A stretch of DNA of 64,000 bases from Sphingomonas phyllosphaerae (GCF_029623345.1 NZ_JAPYKH010000004.1:1-64000); one strand, 5' to 3'; counted from the stretch's first letter, positions 55,530 through 64,000 are shown. Notes: generated from the letters alone by a model not told the origin. Program-made: numbers and translations.

Positions 55530-57011
55530 TCAGGCGCGCTGCAATGTGCGGGCGCGGCGGCGCTGTACCGAGCTGCCGATCCCCATCGCCTCGCGATATT
55601 TCGCGACCGTCCGCCGCGCGATGCCGAAGCCCTTGGCATTGAGTAGCTCCACCAGCGTGTCGTCGGACAGGATCGTGTCGCCCTCGCCCGCGATCAGCGC
55701 GCGGATCGCGCTCTTCACCGCCTCGGCCGAGACCGCATCGCCGCCGTCCGCCGCGGCGATCGCCGAGGTGAAGAAATACTTCAGCTCGAACAGCCCGCGC
55801 GCGCAGCTGAGATATTTGTTGCTGGTGACACGGCTGACGGTCGATTCGTGCAGCTCGATCGCATCCGCCACCTGGCGCAGCGTGAGCGGGCGCAGGTGTG
55901 ACACGCCGTGGAGGAAGAAGGCCTCCTGCTGGCGCACGATCTCGGTAGCGACGCGGATGATGGTGCGCTGACGCTGATCGAGCGCCTTGACCAGCCAATT
56001 GGCACTGGCGAGCTTCTCGGCGAGCCAGGTCTTGCCGGCGCGATCCTGCGCGCCCCCGGCCAGCTCGCTGTAATAGCTCTTATTGACCAGCACGCGCGGC
56101 AGCGTGGCGGCATTGAGCTCGACCAGCCAGCCGCCGCGCGCACGCGTCACGCTGAGATCGGGGATCACGGGCGCGGGCGCATCGCCGCCGTAGCGGAAGC
56201 CCGGCTTGGGATCATAGCCGCGCAGCTCGCGGATCATGTCCGCCATATCCTCGTCGTCGGCGCGGCAGATCTTCTTGAGGCGGCCGAGCTCACCGCGCGC
56301 GAGCAGGTCGAGATGGTCGAGCAGCCGCGCCATCATCGGATCGTAGCGATCGGCGTCGCGCGCCTGGAGGGCGAGACACTCGGCGAGATCGCGCGCGCCC
56401 ACGCCGGTGGGCTCGAACTTCTGGATCTCGGCGAGTACCGCCTCGACCCGCGCGAGCGGCACGCCGAGCCGCTGCGCGACGTCGTGCAGGTCGGCGCGGA
56501 GATAGCCGGCCTCGTCGATCTGGTCGATCAGCGCGCTCGCCACGAAAAGGTCGGCCTCGTCGAAGGTCGCGCCCGCCTGCGCGAGCAGCACGTCGGCGAG
56601 ACTCTCGCTGGTGTCGGCGAAACTGTCGAAGTCGATCGCCTCGCCGCTGCCGCTGCCGCTGCCCGGGCCGAGATCGCCGATCCGCTCGGCGGCCGACTCG
56701 CTCGGGCCGTCGTCGAACCGCTCGGCAGCGATGTCGACGTCGAGCGACTCGCCCGCCCCCTCCCCCGCCATCACCAGCTCGTCGGCGCCAGCGGGCTCGT
56801 CGCGCGGCGCCTCGGCGGTCTCGGGTGCGGCGGAGACGCCATCGTCGGCGGGCGCGCTCGACTCGAGCAGCGGGTTACGCTCGATCTCGTCGGCGATCAC
56901 GCCCTCGATCTCGAGATTGCTTAGCGCCAGCAGCTTGATCGCCTGCTGGAGCTGCGGCGTCATTACCAGTGACTGCGACTGGCGCAGGTCGAGGCGCGGG
57001 GCGAGGCTCAC
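55530..57011 (-). CDS. rpoN: RNA polymerase sigma-54 factor
   Basis: This 493-residue sigma factor has the Gln-rich activator region (LRQSQSLVMTPQLQQAIKLL), an acidic linker and the RpoN box ARRTVAKYREAMGIG before a short basic tail. It directs transcription that needs enhancer-binding ATPases. A GTG start is used. lptB lies 28 bases upstream, the conserved order. Confidence 0.95.
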   Translation of the reverse strand: MSLAPRLDLRQSQSLVMTPQLQQAIKLLALSNLEIEGVIADEIERNPLLESSAPADDGVSAAPETAEAPRDEPAGADELVMAGEGAGESLDVDIAAERFDDGPSESAAERIGDLGPGSGSGSGEAIDFDSFADTSESLADVLLAQAGATFDEADLFVASALIDQIDEAGYLRADLHDVAQRLGVPLARVEAVLAEIQKFEPTGVGARDLAECLALQARDADRYDPMMARLLDHLDLLARGELGRLKKICRADDEDMADMIRELRGYDPKPGFRYGGDAPAPVIPDLSVTRARGGWLVELNAATLPRVLVNKSYYSELAGGAQDRAGKTWLAEKLASANWLVKALDQRQRTIIRVATEIVRQQEAFFLHGVSHLRPLTLRQVADAIELHESTVSRVTSNKYLSCARGLFELKYFFTSAIAAADGGDAVSAEAVKSAIRALIAGEGDTILSDDTLVELLNAKGFGIARRTVAKYREAMGIGSSVQRRRARTLQRA

Positions 57012-57039
57012 GGGATAGTGGGTCCGCGGCGCATCGGCA

Positions 57040-57834
57040 TTACAGCGTGAAGCTCTCGCCCAGGTAAAGGCGGCGCACGTTCTCGTCGCGCACCAGCTCC
57101 TCGGGGCTGCCGGTGAACAGCACCTTGCCGTCGTAGATGATATAGCCGCGATCGACGATATCGAGCGTCTCGCGCACGTTATGGTCGGTGATCAGCACGC
57201 CGATACCGCGCTCCTTGAGCTGGCACACCAGACCGCGGATGTCGGCGATCGAGATCGGGTCGATGCCCGCGAACGGCTCGTCGAGCAGCATGATCGACGG
57301 GTCCGCCGCGAGCGCGCGCGCGATCTCGGCGCGGCGGCGCTCGCCGCCCGAGAGCGCCATCGCGGGCGCGTCGCGCAGCCGGGTGAGCCCGAAATCGGCG
57401 AGCAGCCGCTCCAGCTTCTCGGCGCGCGCGGCGGAGTCGGGCTCGGACAGCTCGAGCACGGTGAGAATGTTCTTCTCGATCGTCAACCCGCGGAAGATCG
57501 AGGTCTCCTGCGGCAGATAGCCGAGGCCGAGGATGGCGCGGCGGTACATCGGCAGGCCGGTGATGTCGTCGCCGTCGAGCATGATCCGGCCCGAGTCGGG
57601 CTTCACCAGCCCCATTACCGAATAGAAGCAGGTGGTCTTGCCCGCGCCGTTGGGGCCGAGCAGCCCGATCACCTCGCCGCGTCCGACCGACACCGACACG
57701 TCGGTGAGCACCACGCGCTTGTCATAGCTCTTGGCGATCGAGACGACCTGGAGCCCGCTCTGCACCGGCGCCTCGTGGATCGGCGCGACCTGGTCGAGCG
57801 ACTCGCGGTCGAGCTGGGTGGTGACGCTGTCCAT
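57040..57834 (-). CDS. lptB: LPS export ABC transporter ATPase
   Basis: The 264-residue ATPase has Walker A GPNGAGKTT, signature LSGGERRRAEIARAL, Walker B SIMLLDEPFAGIDP and the switch His in ITDHN. It powers LPS extraction from the inner membrane with LptFG. About 30 residues precede the domain; an upstream start at 57852 is possible. It is separated from lptA by a 333-base gap with repeats. Confidence 0.95.
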   Translation of the reverse strand: MDSVTTQLDRESLDQVAPIHEAPVQSGLQVVSIAKSYDKRVVLTDVSVSVGRGEVIGLLGPNGAGKTTCFYSVMGLVKPDSGRIMLDGDDITGLPMYRRAILGLGYLPQETSIFRGLTIEKNILTVLELSEPDSAARAEKLERLLADFGLTRLRDAPAMALSGGERRRAEIARALAADPSIMLLDEPFAGIDPISIADIRGLVCQLKERGIGVLITDHNVRETLDIVDRGYIIYDGKVLFTGSPEELVRDENVRRLYLGESFTL

Positions 57835-58029
57835 CGCCGTCGGGCCTCGCATAACAGGGTTACCGGAGCGCTAACGGAGCGCCGGTTGGCAGGGAACGTG
57901 CATGCCCGATCGGCGCGCGCGTTTGAAGGGGGGACGTGCCGAGCGGTGTCCGGGCGGGGGTGAGGGGAGACGTTCGGTCCACCTCGCCTGGGGCCTTGTC
58001 GCGTCATCGACGAGCTGGCGCGCCGTGAC

Positions 58030-58117
58030 CGTGTTCCGGCGAAAGCCGGAATCCAAGGTCAAGCAAAACAACGTCTTATAGCGTGCACAACCCTGGGCTC
58101 CTGCCGCCGCAGGAGCA
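58030..58117. repeat. class B palindromic repeats between lptA and lptB
   Basis: TTCCGGC (58034-58040), gaaa, GCCGGAA (58045-58051) and GCTCCTGC (58097-58104), cgcc, GCAGGAGC (58109-58116) are two perfect hairpins. They fill most of the 333-base gap between two genes of the same pathway; the remainder shows no gene. Confidence 0.8.
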
Positions 58118-58167
58118 GGCAGGTATTCCACGACGATCACCTGCAAGGTGGGGTTGGAGTCGGTGCC

Positions 58168-58716
58168 TCAGTTCCGCTTGGGCACCGAGAACGTCCCCGT
58201 CACGCGCCCGCTCGGCGCCTGCGTCACGTTGCCCGCGCTACCGCCGCCGCCCGCCACCGCCGAGCCGTCGATCACCGCGCGCCCGGTGTCGAGGTTGATC
58301 GTCAGCCGTCCGCCGCTGACGGTATTGCCCGCCTGGGTCAGCCGCACCCCGCCCAGCATCGTGATGACGCGGCGGTTGAGGTCGTACACCGCATAGGTGC
58401 TGCGCGCGGTCTGGTCGGGCCGGGTCACCGTCACCCCGCCCGCGGCGTCGAGCCGTGACACCTGCGGGTTCCCGTTCTCGACCTGCCCGGTATAGGCGAC
58501 CGTCATCCGCGCGGCGTCGAGCGTCATCTCGGCCTGGCGCACCTTGACGTTGCCTGCCAGCACAGCGCGATTGGCGCGGTCCTGCAACTCGATGTGATCG
58601 GCGCCGAAGTCGATCGGCGCGGCGCTGTTATGACGCGTCTGCGCGACCGCGCCGCCGGCGAGCAGCACGGCCAGCAGCGGGACTCGGCAGGCGACCGGGG
58701 CGAGAGAGCGCAACAT
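58168..58716 (-). CDS. lptA: LPS transport periplasmic protein LptA
   Basis: This 182-residue exported protein has a signal peptide and an OstA-type beta-jellyroll (IDFGADHIELQDRANRAVLAGNVKVRQ, ITMLGGVRLTQAGNTVSGG). It forms the bridge carrying LPS across the periplasm. The C-terminal tail is Gly/Ser-rich. It follows lptC by 12 bases. Confidence 0.92.
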   Translation of the reverse strand: MLRSLAPVACRVPLLAVLLAGGAVAQTRHNSAAPIDFGADHIELQDRANRAVLAGNVKVRQAEMTLDAARMTVAYTGQVENGNPQVSRLDAAGGVTVTRPDQTARSTYAVYDLNRRVITMLGGVRLTQAGNTVSGGRLTINLDTGRAVIDGSAVAGGGGSAGNVTQAPSGRVTGTFSVPKRN

Positions 58717-58728
58717 CCAGCGCTCTTT

Positions 58729-59361
58729 CTATTTTCTCGGGTCGATCCGCAAGCGCGCATTGCCGTCGAGCGTGACGGTGCGTGCCTCCAGGTCGGCGCG
58801 CATGCTGTCGCCGCTGAACGTGCCCTGCCGGACCGTGCCGGTGACCGCCGCGGTGGAGCGCAGCCGCCGCGTCTTGAGGTCGACCACCGCGTCGGTGGTG
58901 TCGAGCGCGTAATTGTTCGGCCCGCGCACCTTGATCGGGCCGGCGACGTCGACCTGCTCGCTGTCCATGTCGTAGCGGCCGGTCGGCGCGGTCATCTCGG
59001 CCGGGCCGTCCGACAGCCGGATCGCGGCGGCGAGGTCGCGGATGTTGACCACCGGTTCGGCCGAGCTCTTCTGCAGCGCCGAGCCCGCGGTGAGCGCGAA
59101 GGGCTGGCCCTTGGCGTCGGTGCCGCGATAGCGCGCGCGCTGGATCTTGAGCCGCTCGCGCGCGACCTCGACCTTGTTCTTGTCGAGCACGAAGGAGGCG
59201 TCGCCCCCCATCGTCAGCGGCGCCATCACCAGAAAGGCGAAGAGCACGCCGATCGAGAGCGGCAGCAGGCGGTTGGCGGTGGCGATCAGGCGATCGTGGC
59301 GCCCGCCGGGCTGCGCCCAGCGCTGGCGCTCCGAGCGGGTGCGCAGCGCCACCTCAGACAT
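58729..59361 (-). CDS. lptC: LPS export protein LptC
   Basis: The 210-residue protein has one N-terminal membrane helix (LLPLSIGVLFAFLVMAPL) and a periplasmic LptC domain (PTGRYDMDSEQVDVAGPIKV, FSGDSMRADL). It links LptBFG to LptA. Its start overlaps the ribonuclease D stop by eight bases, so the two are coupled. Confidence 0.9.
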   Translation of the reverse strand: MSEVALRTRSERQRWAQPGGRHDRLIATANRLLPLSIGVLFAFLVMAPLTMGGDASFVLDKNKVEVARERLKIQRARYRGTDAKGQPFALTAGSALQKSSAEPVVNIRDLAAAIRLSDGPAEMTAPTGRYDMDSEQVDVAGPIKVRGPNNYALDTTDAVVDLKTRRLRSTAAVTGTVRQGTFSGDSMRADLEARTVTLDGNARLRIDPRK

Positions 59362-59974
59362 GCGCGAAGATATCCACCTCGGGCCAGCCGGCGAGGTCGA
59401 GCTCGGCGCGCGCGGGGAGGAAGTCGAAACACGCCTGCGCCAGCGCGGTGCGCCCCTCGCGCGCCAGTCGCCGGTCGAGCTCGTCGCGCAGCCGATGGAG
59501 GAAGCGCACGTCCGAGGCGGCATAGTCGCGCTGCGCCTCGCTCAGCTCGGGGCCGCCCCAGTCGGACGACTGCTGCTGCTTCGATATGTCCTGGCCGAGC
59601 AGCTCGCGCACCAGCTCCTTCAGCCCGTGCCGGTCGGTATAGGTGCGCACCAGCCGCGACGCGGTCTTGGTGCAATAGACCGGCGCCGCCACGACGCCGA
59701 GATAATGGCGGAGCGCGGCGATGTCGAAGCGCGCGAAATGATACAGCTTCACCCGCGCCGGATCGGCGAGCACGGCGCGCAGCACCGGCGCGGCATAGTC
59801 GCTGCCGGGGTTGAAGCGGACGAGATGCTCGTCGCCGGTGCCGTCGGACAATTGCACCAGGCAGAGCCGGTCGCGTGGAGTGATCAGCCCCATCGTCTCG
59901 GTGTCGACCGCGATCGCGGCACCCGGGGCGAACACGTCGCCGGGCAGATCTTCCTCATGGAAATGGACTGTCAT
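59354..59974 (-). CDS. rnd: ribonuclease D (short form)
   Basis: The 206-residue protein is a single DEDDy exonuclease domain: DTETMGL (Asp, Glu), HFARFDIAAL (Asp) and YAASDVRFL (Tyr, Asp). The HRDC domains of E. coli RNase D are absent, as usual in the alphaproteobacterial short form. It is first in the rnd-lptC-lptA direction and divergent from the cold-shock gene. Confidence 0.92.
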   Translation of the reverse strand: MTVHFHEEDLPGDVFAPGAAIAVDTETMGLITPRDRLCLVQLSDGTGDEHLVRFNPGSDYAAPVLRAVLADPARVKLYHFARFDIAALRHYLGVVAAPVYCTKTASRLVRTYTDRHGLKELVRELLGQDISKQQQSSDWGGPELSEAQRDYAASDVRFLHRLRDELDRRLAREGRTALAQACFDFLPARAELDLAGWPEVDIFAHV

Positions 59975-60239
59975 GCAGGGGGCTGTAGCGGGGCGGCGAC
60001 GCCGGCTCAACGCGTTCGTTCGGTTGCGTCTGCGACGGACGGTGTTATCCGCGCGATAGGAAGCAAGTGATTGGTGCATCTGGGAAGAAAAGACTCGCAC
60101 AACGATTCGACGGCGCTGCATTGTTCGGCTATGACGGGCGATGCGGCGCAATAGGATCTGCGCCCGGGGAACCGCGTTCGCCGTCCTGCGCGTGGTCTCG
60201 TTGAGAATGTTCGGGCGGACCGGGAAGACGCACAGGGTT

Positions 60240-61067
60240 ATGGGTTACGACAAGGGCGGCCGCGGCAATCGCGGCGGACGTGGGCGCGACAAGCGCGACG
60301 GTTTCGGCGGCGGCGGTGACGACTTCGGCGGCGGCGGCGGGTTCGGCGGCGGCGGCTTCGGTTATGAGGACCGCGGCGGCTTCGGCGGCGGCGGTGGCAA
60401 CCGCGGCTTCGGCGGCGGCGGCGGCTTCAGCGGCGGCGGCGGCGGTGGTCGCGGCTTCGGTGGTGGCGGCGGCGGGTTCGGCGGCGGCGGCGGTGGTGGC
60501 GGCTTCGGCGGCGGCCGCGGCATGCCCCCCCAGGTCGTCGGCGAGGGCACGGGCGTCGTCAAGTTCTTCAACGCGCAGAAGGGTTTCGGCTTCGTCGTGC
60601 GCGATGACGGTGGGGAGGACGTGTTCGTCCACATCTCCGCAGTCGAGCAGGCCGGTCTCGCCGGCCTGGCCGAGGGCCAGCCGCTCGGCTTCACCCTGGT
60701 GGATCGCGGCGGCCGCATCTCGGCGACCGACCTCAAGATCGAGGGCGAGCCGATGCCGGTGACCGATCGCGCCCCGCCGCGCGAGGGCGGTTTCGGCGGC
60801 GCGCCGGGTGGTGCACGCGGCGGCGCCGGCGCACCCCAGCGCCAGCTGACCGGCGAGAAGGCCACGGGTACGGTCAAGTTCTTCAACGCCATGAAGGGCT
60901 TCGGCTTCATCCAGCGGGACGACGGCCAGCCCGACGCGTTCGTCCACATCTCGGCGGTCGAGCGCGCCGGCATGCCGACGCTCAACGAGGGCGATCGGCT
61001 GGAGTTCGAGATCGAGGTCGATCGTCGCGGCAAGTATGCCGCGGTGAACCTCTCCTCGTCGAGCTGA
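60240..61067 (+). CDS. cold-shock-domain protein with glycine-rich N-terminus and two CSDs
   Basis: The 275-residue protein starts with about 92 residues of Gly/Phe/Arg repeats (GGGGFGGGG, RGG) followed by two cold-shock domains: GVVKFFNAQKGFGFVVRDD...VFVHISAVE and GTVKFFNAMKGFGFIQRDD...AFVHISAVE, both with RNP1 and RNP2. It should bind single-stranded RNA or DNA. Most two-domain alphaproteobacterial CSPs lack such a long Gly-rich start. An upstream in-frame ATG at 60207 is possible. A terminator follows. Confidence 0.9.
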   Translation: MGYDKGGRGNRGGRGRDKRDGFGGGGDDFGGGGGFGGGGFGYEDRGGFGGGGGNRGFGGGGGFSGGGGGGRGFGGGGGGFGGGGGGGGFGGGRGMPPQVVGEGTGVVKFFNAQKGFGFVVRDDGGEDVFVHISAVEQAGLAGLAEGQPLGFTLVDRGGRISATDLKIEGEPMPVTDRAPPREGGFGGAPGGARGGAGAPQRQLTGEKATGTVKFFNAMKGFGFIQRDDGQPDAFVHISAVERAGMPTLNEGDRLEFEIEVDRRGKYAAVNLSSSS

Positions 61068-61093
61068 TCGGCTCGCCGAACATCTGACCGAAG

Positions 61094-61130
61094 CGGCCCG
61101 CCCGACCTTGTCGGGCGGGCCGTTCTCGTT
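61094..61130 (+). terminator. rho-independent-type terminator after the cold-shock gene
   Basis: CGGCCCGCCCGAC (61094-61106) pairs with GTCGGGCGGGCCG (61110-61122) around a three-base loop, a perfect 13-pair stem, followed by TTCTCGTT. The same eight-base tail follows the rplT terminator. Confidence 0.8.
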
Positions 61131-61208
61131 ACCGGGGCCGCCGATCACCGCGTGGCGCTTGCCCTCGCCCTCCCGCTCGCGCATCGCGGGCGCCGAGGGA
61201 GCCCTGCC

Positions 61209-62036
61209 ATGACCGACCGTCACCGTTTCGCCCGCGCCGCCGCGCTGGCGCTCGTCGCACTCACCGGCGCCTGCGCCCCGTCGCTCAAGGTGATGACCTA
61301 CAACGTTCGCTACGCCTCGGACGACGGGCCGCAGCCGTGGCCGTCACGCCGCGCCGCCGCCGTGGCGATGCTGCGCCGTGTCCATCCCGACGTGATCGGC
61401 ACGCAGGAGCTGCTCCAACGCCAGGGCGACGACATGGTGGCCGCACTCCCGGAGTACCGGTGGTTCGGGCGCGATCGCATGGGCGGCCACGCCAACGAGC
61501 ATATGGGCATCCTCTACCGCGCCGACCGGCTGACGCTGCTCCGCCACGGCGATTTCTGGCTCTCCGACACCCCCGAGGTAGTGGGCAGCCAGAGCTGGGG
61601 CACCGACCTGCCGCGAATGGCCAACTGGGGCGAGTTCGCGCTGACGAGCGATCCCAAGCGCCGCTTCCTGCTGGTCGACACGCATCTAGCGCATCGCGAC
61701 CAGGACGACGGCGCGCGCGATCGCGCCGCCGCGCTGCTGCTCGAACGAATCCCGACGATCGCGCCGGGGCTGCCGGTGGTGCTGACCGGCGACTTCAACG
61801 CGACGCCCGACAGCGCCGCCTATCGCCGCCTCGCCGCGGCGATGACCGACGCCTGGGGCAAGCGCCCCGGCGGCCTGAGTTTTCACGATTTCACCGGCGT
61901 GGCGGACCGGCGGATCGACTATATCTTCCTCGACGGCGCCCGCGCGAGCGGCACCACGGTCGTGACCGACCGGCCCGGCGGCATCTACCCGTCGGACCAT
62001 TTCCCGGTGACCGCCAAGGTCACGCTGCTGCGCTGA
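61209..62036 (+). CDS. exported endonuclease/exonuclease/phosphatase-family hydrolase
   Basis: This 275-residue protein has a hydrophobic start with a weak lipobox (TGAC, Cys22) and EEP-fold motifs: MTYNVRY, GTQELLQRQ, NEHMGILYR, VDTHLAHRD, TGDFNATP and SDHFPVTA with the catalytic His. Members degrade nucleic acids, sugar phosphates or lipids; an envelope location argues against DNA repair. The substrate is unknown. Confidence 0.85.
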   Translation: MTDRHRFARAAALALVALTGACAPSLKVMTYNVRYASDDGPQPWPSRRAAAVAMLRRVHPDVIGTQELLQRQGDDMVAALPEYRWFGRDRMGGHANEHMGILYRADRLTLLRHGDFWLSDTPEVVGSQSWGTDLPRMANWGEFALTSDPKRRFLLVDTHLAHRDQDDGARDRAAALLLERIPTIAPGLPVVLTGDFNATPDSAAYRRLAAAMTDAWGKRPGGLSFHDFTGVADRRIDYIFLDGARASGTTVVTDRPGGIYPSDHFPVTAKVTLLR

Positions 62037-62145
62037 GCGGCTGCACGCGCGCAGGCAAGCGCGTGATCATGGAGGTGTGAGCCAGCGACGTGGCCCTGCG
62101 AACGTAGCGGCCCAAAGTCTCGGGCGTCGGGCCTGCCCCCCTGGG

Positions 62146-62163
62146 TTCCGGCGGACGCCGGAG
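62146..62163. repeat. class B palindrome
   Basis: TCCGGCG (62147-62153), ga, CGCCGGA (62156-62162) is a perfect hairpin in the gap between two convergent genes. It matches the core at 47525-47544. Confidence 0.7.
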
Positions 62164-62189
62164 CCAGTTGGACGGAAATGGATCGAGCG

Positions 62190-63290
62190 CTAGTGCGCCG
62201 TCGGCCAACCGTCCGAGTCCCAAGCGAGTGGCTGGATCTGCAGCGTCGGCGTGCCGTTCCGCTGCGTGTCATAGGCGTGATAGACGATATAATCGCCATC
62301 GGGGCGCTGCAGGATCGCAGCGTGGCCGCGGCCGACGTAGCGACTGCCCGTCCCCTGCCCCGAGGCGAGCACCGGCGTGCCCCCGCCTTGCAGCATCGCG
62401 GCACCGGTGCGATCGACATAGGGCCCGGTCGGCGCGGCGGACCGACCCACCACGGTGTTGTAGCTGCTCGCCGCGCCGCGGCAGCAGAAGTCGAACGAGG
62501 CGAACAGATAATAGAAGCCGCCGTGCCGGATCACAAAGGGCGCCTCGATCGCCCCGGGTGACGGTCGCGCGGCGAGGCTGCGCAGCGGATCGCCGTCGCG
62601 CCGCTTGCCGGTGGCGGGATCGAGTTCGATCAGCTTGATGCCGCTCCAGAAGCTGCCGAAGACCAGCCATGATCGCCCGTCCGCGTCGGTGAAGGCATTG
62701 GGATCGATCGCGTTGTAATCGTCGGTCCGGTCGGAGCGGACCACCGGCCCCTGATCAACCCAGTGCGCGGCCGGCGCGGCCGGGTCGATCACCGATGCGG
62801 TGGCCAGGCCGATCGCCGAGCGATTGCTGCCGAAGGTGCTGACCGAATAATAGAGACGGTACTCGCTGCCGGCCTTGGAGATGTCGGGCGCCCACATGCC
62901 GGACGCGCCGGGTACCGCGCTCGCGGCCCACGCGGGCAGCGCGGCATAGGAGCCTCCGCGCCGCGTCCAATGTTTGAGGTCGTCCGAGGTGCGCAGGCCG
63001 AGCAGCCCGGCGGCGTCTCCGGCGTTGCCGGTGCTGAAGAGATAGAAGCGGCTTCCGTCGGCGAGGATCGCGGGATCGTGGACCGGACTGGTCGCGCCGG
63101 TGAGCGCGATCGAACCGGTCGCGGGAGCCGGTGCCGGCGTGGCGGTCGGCGGGGGGCTCGGCGCGGGGGCCGGCGCCGCAGCCACCGGTGCGAGCGCCGC
63201 CGCGCCGTTGCCGCCGGTGCCGCCACACCCCGCCAGCAGCGCGCTCGCACCGGCGAGCGCCGTCGCGGCGCGCCTCGTTCTGCTCGCCAT
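62190..63290 (-). CDS. glycoside hydrolase family 43 arabinan endo-1,5-alpha-L-arabinosidase-like lipoprotein
   Basis: The 366-residue protein has lipobox LAGC (Cys22), a Pro/Ala-rich linker and a five-bladed GH43 domain: VHDPAIL (general base Asp), MWAPDI, AIDPNAF (pKa-setting Asp) and IEAPFVIRHGGFYYLFASFD (acid Glu). FCCRG near the Glu is typical for arabinanases. A TonB receptor gene is directly upstream on the same strand, suggesting an arabinan-uptake unit. Confidence 0.88.
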   Translation of the reverse strand: MASRTRRAATALAGASALLAGCGGTGGNGAAALAPVAAAPAPAPSPPPTATPAPAPATGSIALTGATSPVHDPAILADGSRFYLFSTGNAGDAAGLLGLRTSDDLKHWTRRGGSYAALPAWAASAVPGASGMWAPDISKAGSEYRLYYSVSTFGSNRSAIGLATASVIDPAAPAAHWVDQGPVVRSDRTDDYNAIDPNAFTDADGRSWLVFGSFWSGIKLIELDPATGKRRDGDPLRSLAARPSPGAIEAPFVIRHGGFYYLFASFDFCCRGAASSYNTVVGRSAAPTGPYVDRTGAAMLQGGGTPVLASGQGTGSRYVGRGHAAILQRPDGDYIVYHAYDTQRNGTPTLQIQPLAWDSDGWPTAH

Positions 63291-63353
63291 CGTCTCTCTC
63301 CCCGCGTGACGTGACTCGGGCGGGGCTCGTGACCCTCGCCCGACGACATGCGC

Positions 63354-64000
63354 TCAGTCGAAGGTGTAGCGCACGCCGATCGCGAAGGTGCGCGGGATCA
63401 GTAGCGTACCCAGGTTGAACTGGTCCTGGTTGCCGGCCGAGTCGAAGCGGTAATATTCCTGCTGCTTGGCCTTGGTCAGGTTGGTGGCGTCGAAGGTCAG
63501 GCCGAGGTCGTCGGTGAGCTTGGCGGTGAGCTGGACGTCGAGGCTCTTGTCGGGCCGGCGCCACACCCCGATCGGGTTGGCGAACAGCGCCGCCTCGTTG
63601 CGCTGCAGGAACTCCTTGCGCCACACATAGGACAGGCGCGCACCGATCGGCCCGTGATCATAGGCCAGCGTCGCATTGTACGAGAGATCGGAGACGCCGA
63701 AGAAGGACGAGCGCAACTGGCCCACCACCGTGCCGGCCTCGTCGAACTCGGGCACGTTCTGCGAAGAATCGAGGATCGTCACGCTGCCCAGCGCGCCCAG
63801 GCCGTCGAGGAATCCCGGGAGGAAGTGCGGGAAATAGGCGAAGCCGAGCTCCGCGCCCTTGAGCACCCCGTCCGACGCATTCTCGGGCCGGTTGACGACG
63901 AAGCTGCTGGTGTTGAGCCCGGTGTCGAGCACCGTGACGCGCGAGCGCGCGCCGACCACCAGCCCGTCGATCTCGCGCCGGAACAGCGTGGCATACAGCG
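63354..64000 (-). CDS. TonB-dependent receptor, C-terminal part (5' end outside window)
   Basis: The frame is open to the window edge; about 215 residues of the C-terminal barrel are visible, with VLKGAELGFAYFP, LAYDHGPIGARLSYVWRKEF, LTFDATNLTKAKQQEYY and the final RTFAIGVRYTFD ending in an aromatic pattern normal for TonB barrels. The plug and TonB box lie outside. With the GH43 gene downstream it likely imports arabino-oligosaccharides; this is inferred from context. Confidence 0.9.
   Translation of the reverse strand, partial: LYATLFRREIDGLVVGARSRVTVLDTGLNTSSFVVNRPENASDGVLKGAELGFAYFPHFLPGFLDGLGALGSVTILDSSQNVPEFDEAGTVVGQLRSSFFGVSDLSYNATLAYDHGPIGARLSYVWRKEFLQRNEAALFANPIGVWRRPDKSLDVQLTAKLTDDLGLTFDATNLTKAKQQEYYRFDSAGNQDQFNLGTLLIPRTFAIGVRYTFD

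Noticed and set aside
60300..60530. Low-complexity GGC repeats as a non-coding repeat or array
   Set aside because: They encode an in-frame Gly-rich segment joined to two intact cold-shock domains.

Overview
The window reads as a chromosome segment of a very GC-rich alphaproteobacterium. It is most likely a member of the Sphingomonadales. This is inferred from gene content and order (rpmF-plsX-fabH-ihfA-merR, the short ribonuclease D next to lptC-lptA-lptB-rpoN, many Sec or Tat exported and lipidated enzymes, a TonB receptor beside a glycoside hydrolase) and was not checked against a database. No rRNA, tRNA, CRISPR array, prophage, insertion sequence or origin was seen. Coding density is high and most genes sit in short, translationally overlapping operons.

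Layout. 1-2.9 kb: the end of an HWE-family PAS histidine kinase, its response regulator and a Tat-exported lactonase-type propeller. 3.1-8.5 kb: a TlpA-like lipoprotein divergent from an argH-lipoprotein-lysA-siroheme synthase-ZntB series. 8.6-10.2 kb: ohr-gloA with divergent ohrR, a peroxide and aldehyde stress module. 10.2-13.2 kb: rpmF-plsX-fabH-ihfA-merR. 13.5-24.3 kb: metabolic and envelope genes (MBL hydrolase, pabB-pabC fusion, aminotransferase, msrA, ubiA, gluconate permease, and a series of exported phosphatase, hydrolase and cyclophilin). 24.5-29.3 kb: thioesterase, LemA/TPM membrane-stress genes, and an HxlR regulator divergent from an SDR. 29.3-35.0 kb: a five-gene secretion cluster plus LuxR-type regulator. 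35.4-45.6 kb: MFS transporter, NADP-binding reductase, AsmA, rpmI-rplT, GIY-YIG-pheS-pheT and an epimerase. 45.8-51.6 kb: rpoZ, phospholipase D, a membrane MCP and a hydroxyproline-type catabolic pair. 51.6-64 kb: DUF885 peptidase, PuuD, serine acetyltransferase, rpoN, lptB, lptA, lptC, rnd, a double cold-shock-domain protein, an EEP phosphatase, a GH43 arabinanase and a TonB receptor.

The most interesting region is 29.3-33.7 kb. A Sec-exported Asn/Ser/Thr/Asp repeat protein, a small exported protein with the same C-terminal signature, a stand-alone periplasmic C39 peptidase, an exported protein of unknown family, and an outer-membrane barrel with an N-terminal coiled coil lie in overlapping order. 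This is the logic of the Pseudomonas Fap functional-amyloid operon (fibril proteins, FapD protease, FapE, FapF pore), but the repeat protein looks unlike typical Fap subunits. The small protein carries a double-glycine-leader-like pattern just after its Sec signal. I infer a Fap-like, LuxR-controlled fibre or adhesin export system; nothing here proves it.

A second theme is at least a dozen intergenic palindromic elements, usually paired in inverted orientation. One class shows a compensatory base-pair change between copies. They lie between genes across the whole window, including inside the lpt and LemA operons, and resemble REP/BIME elements.
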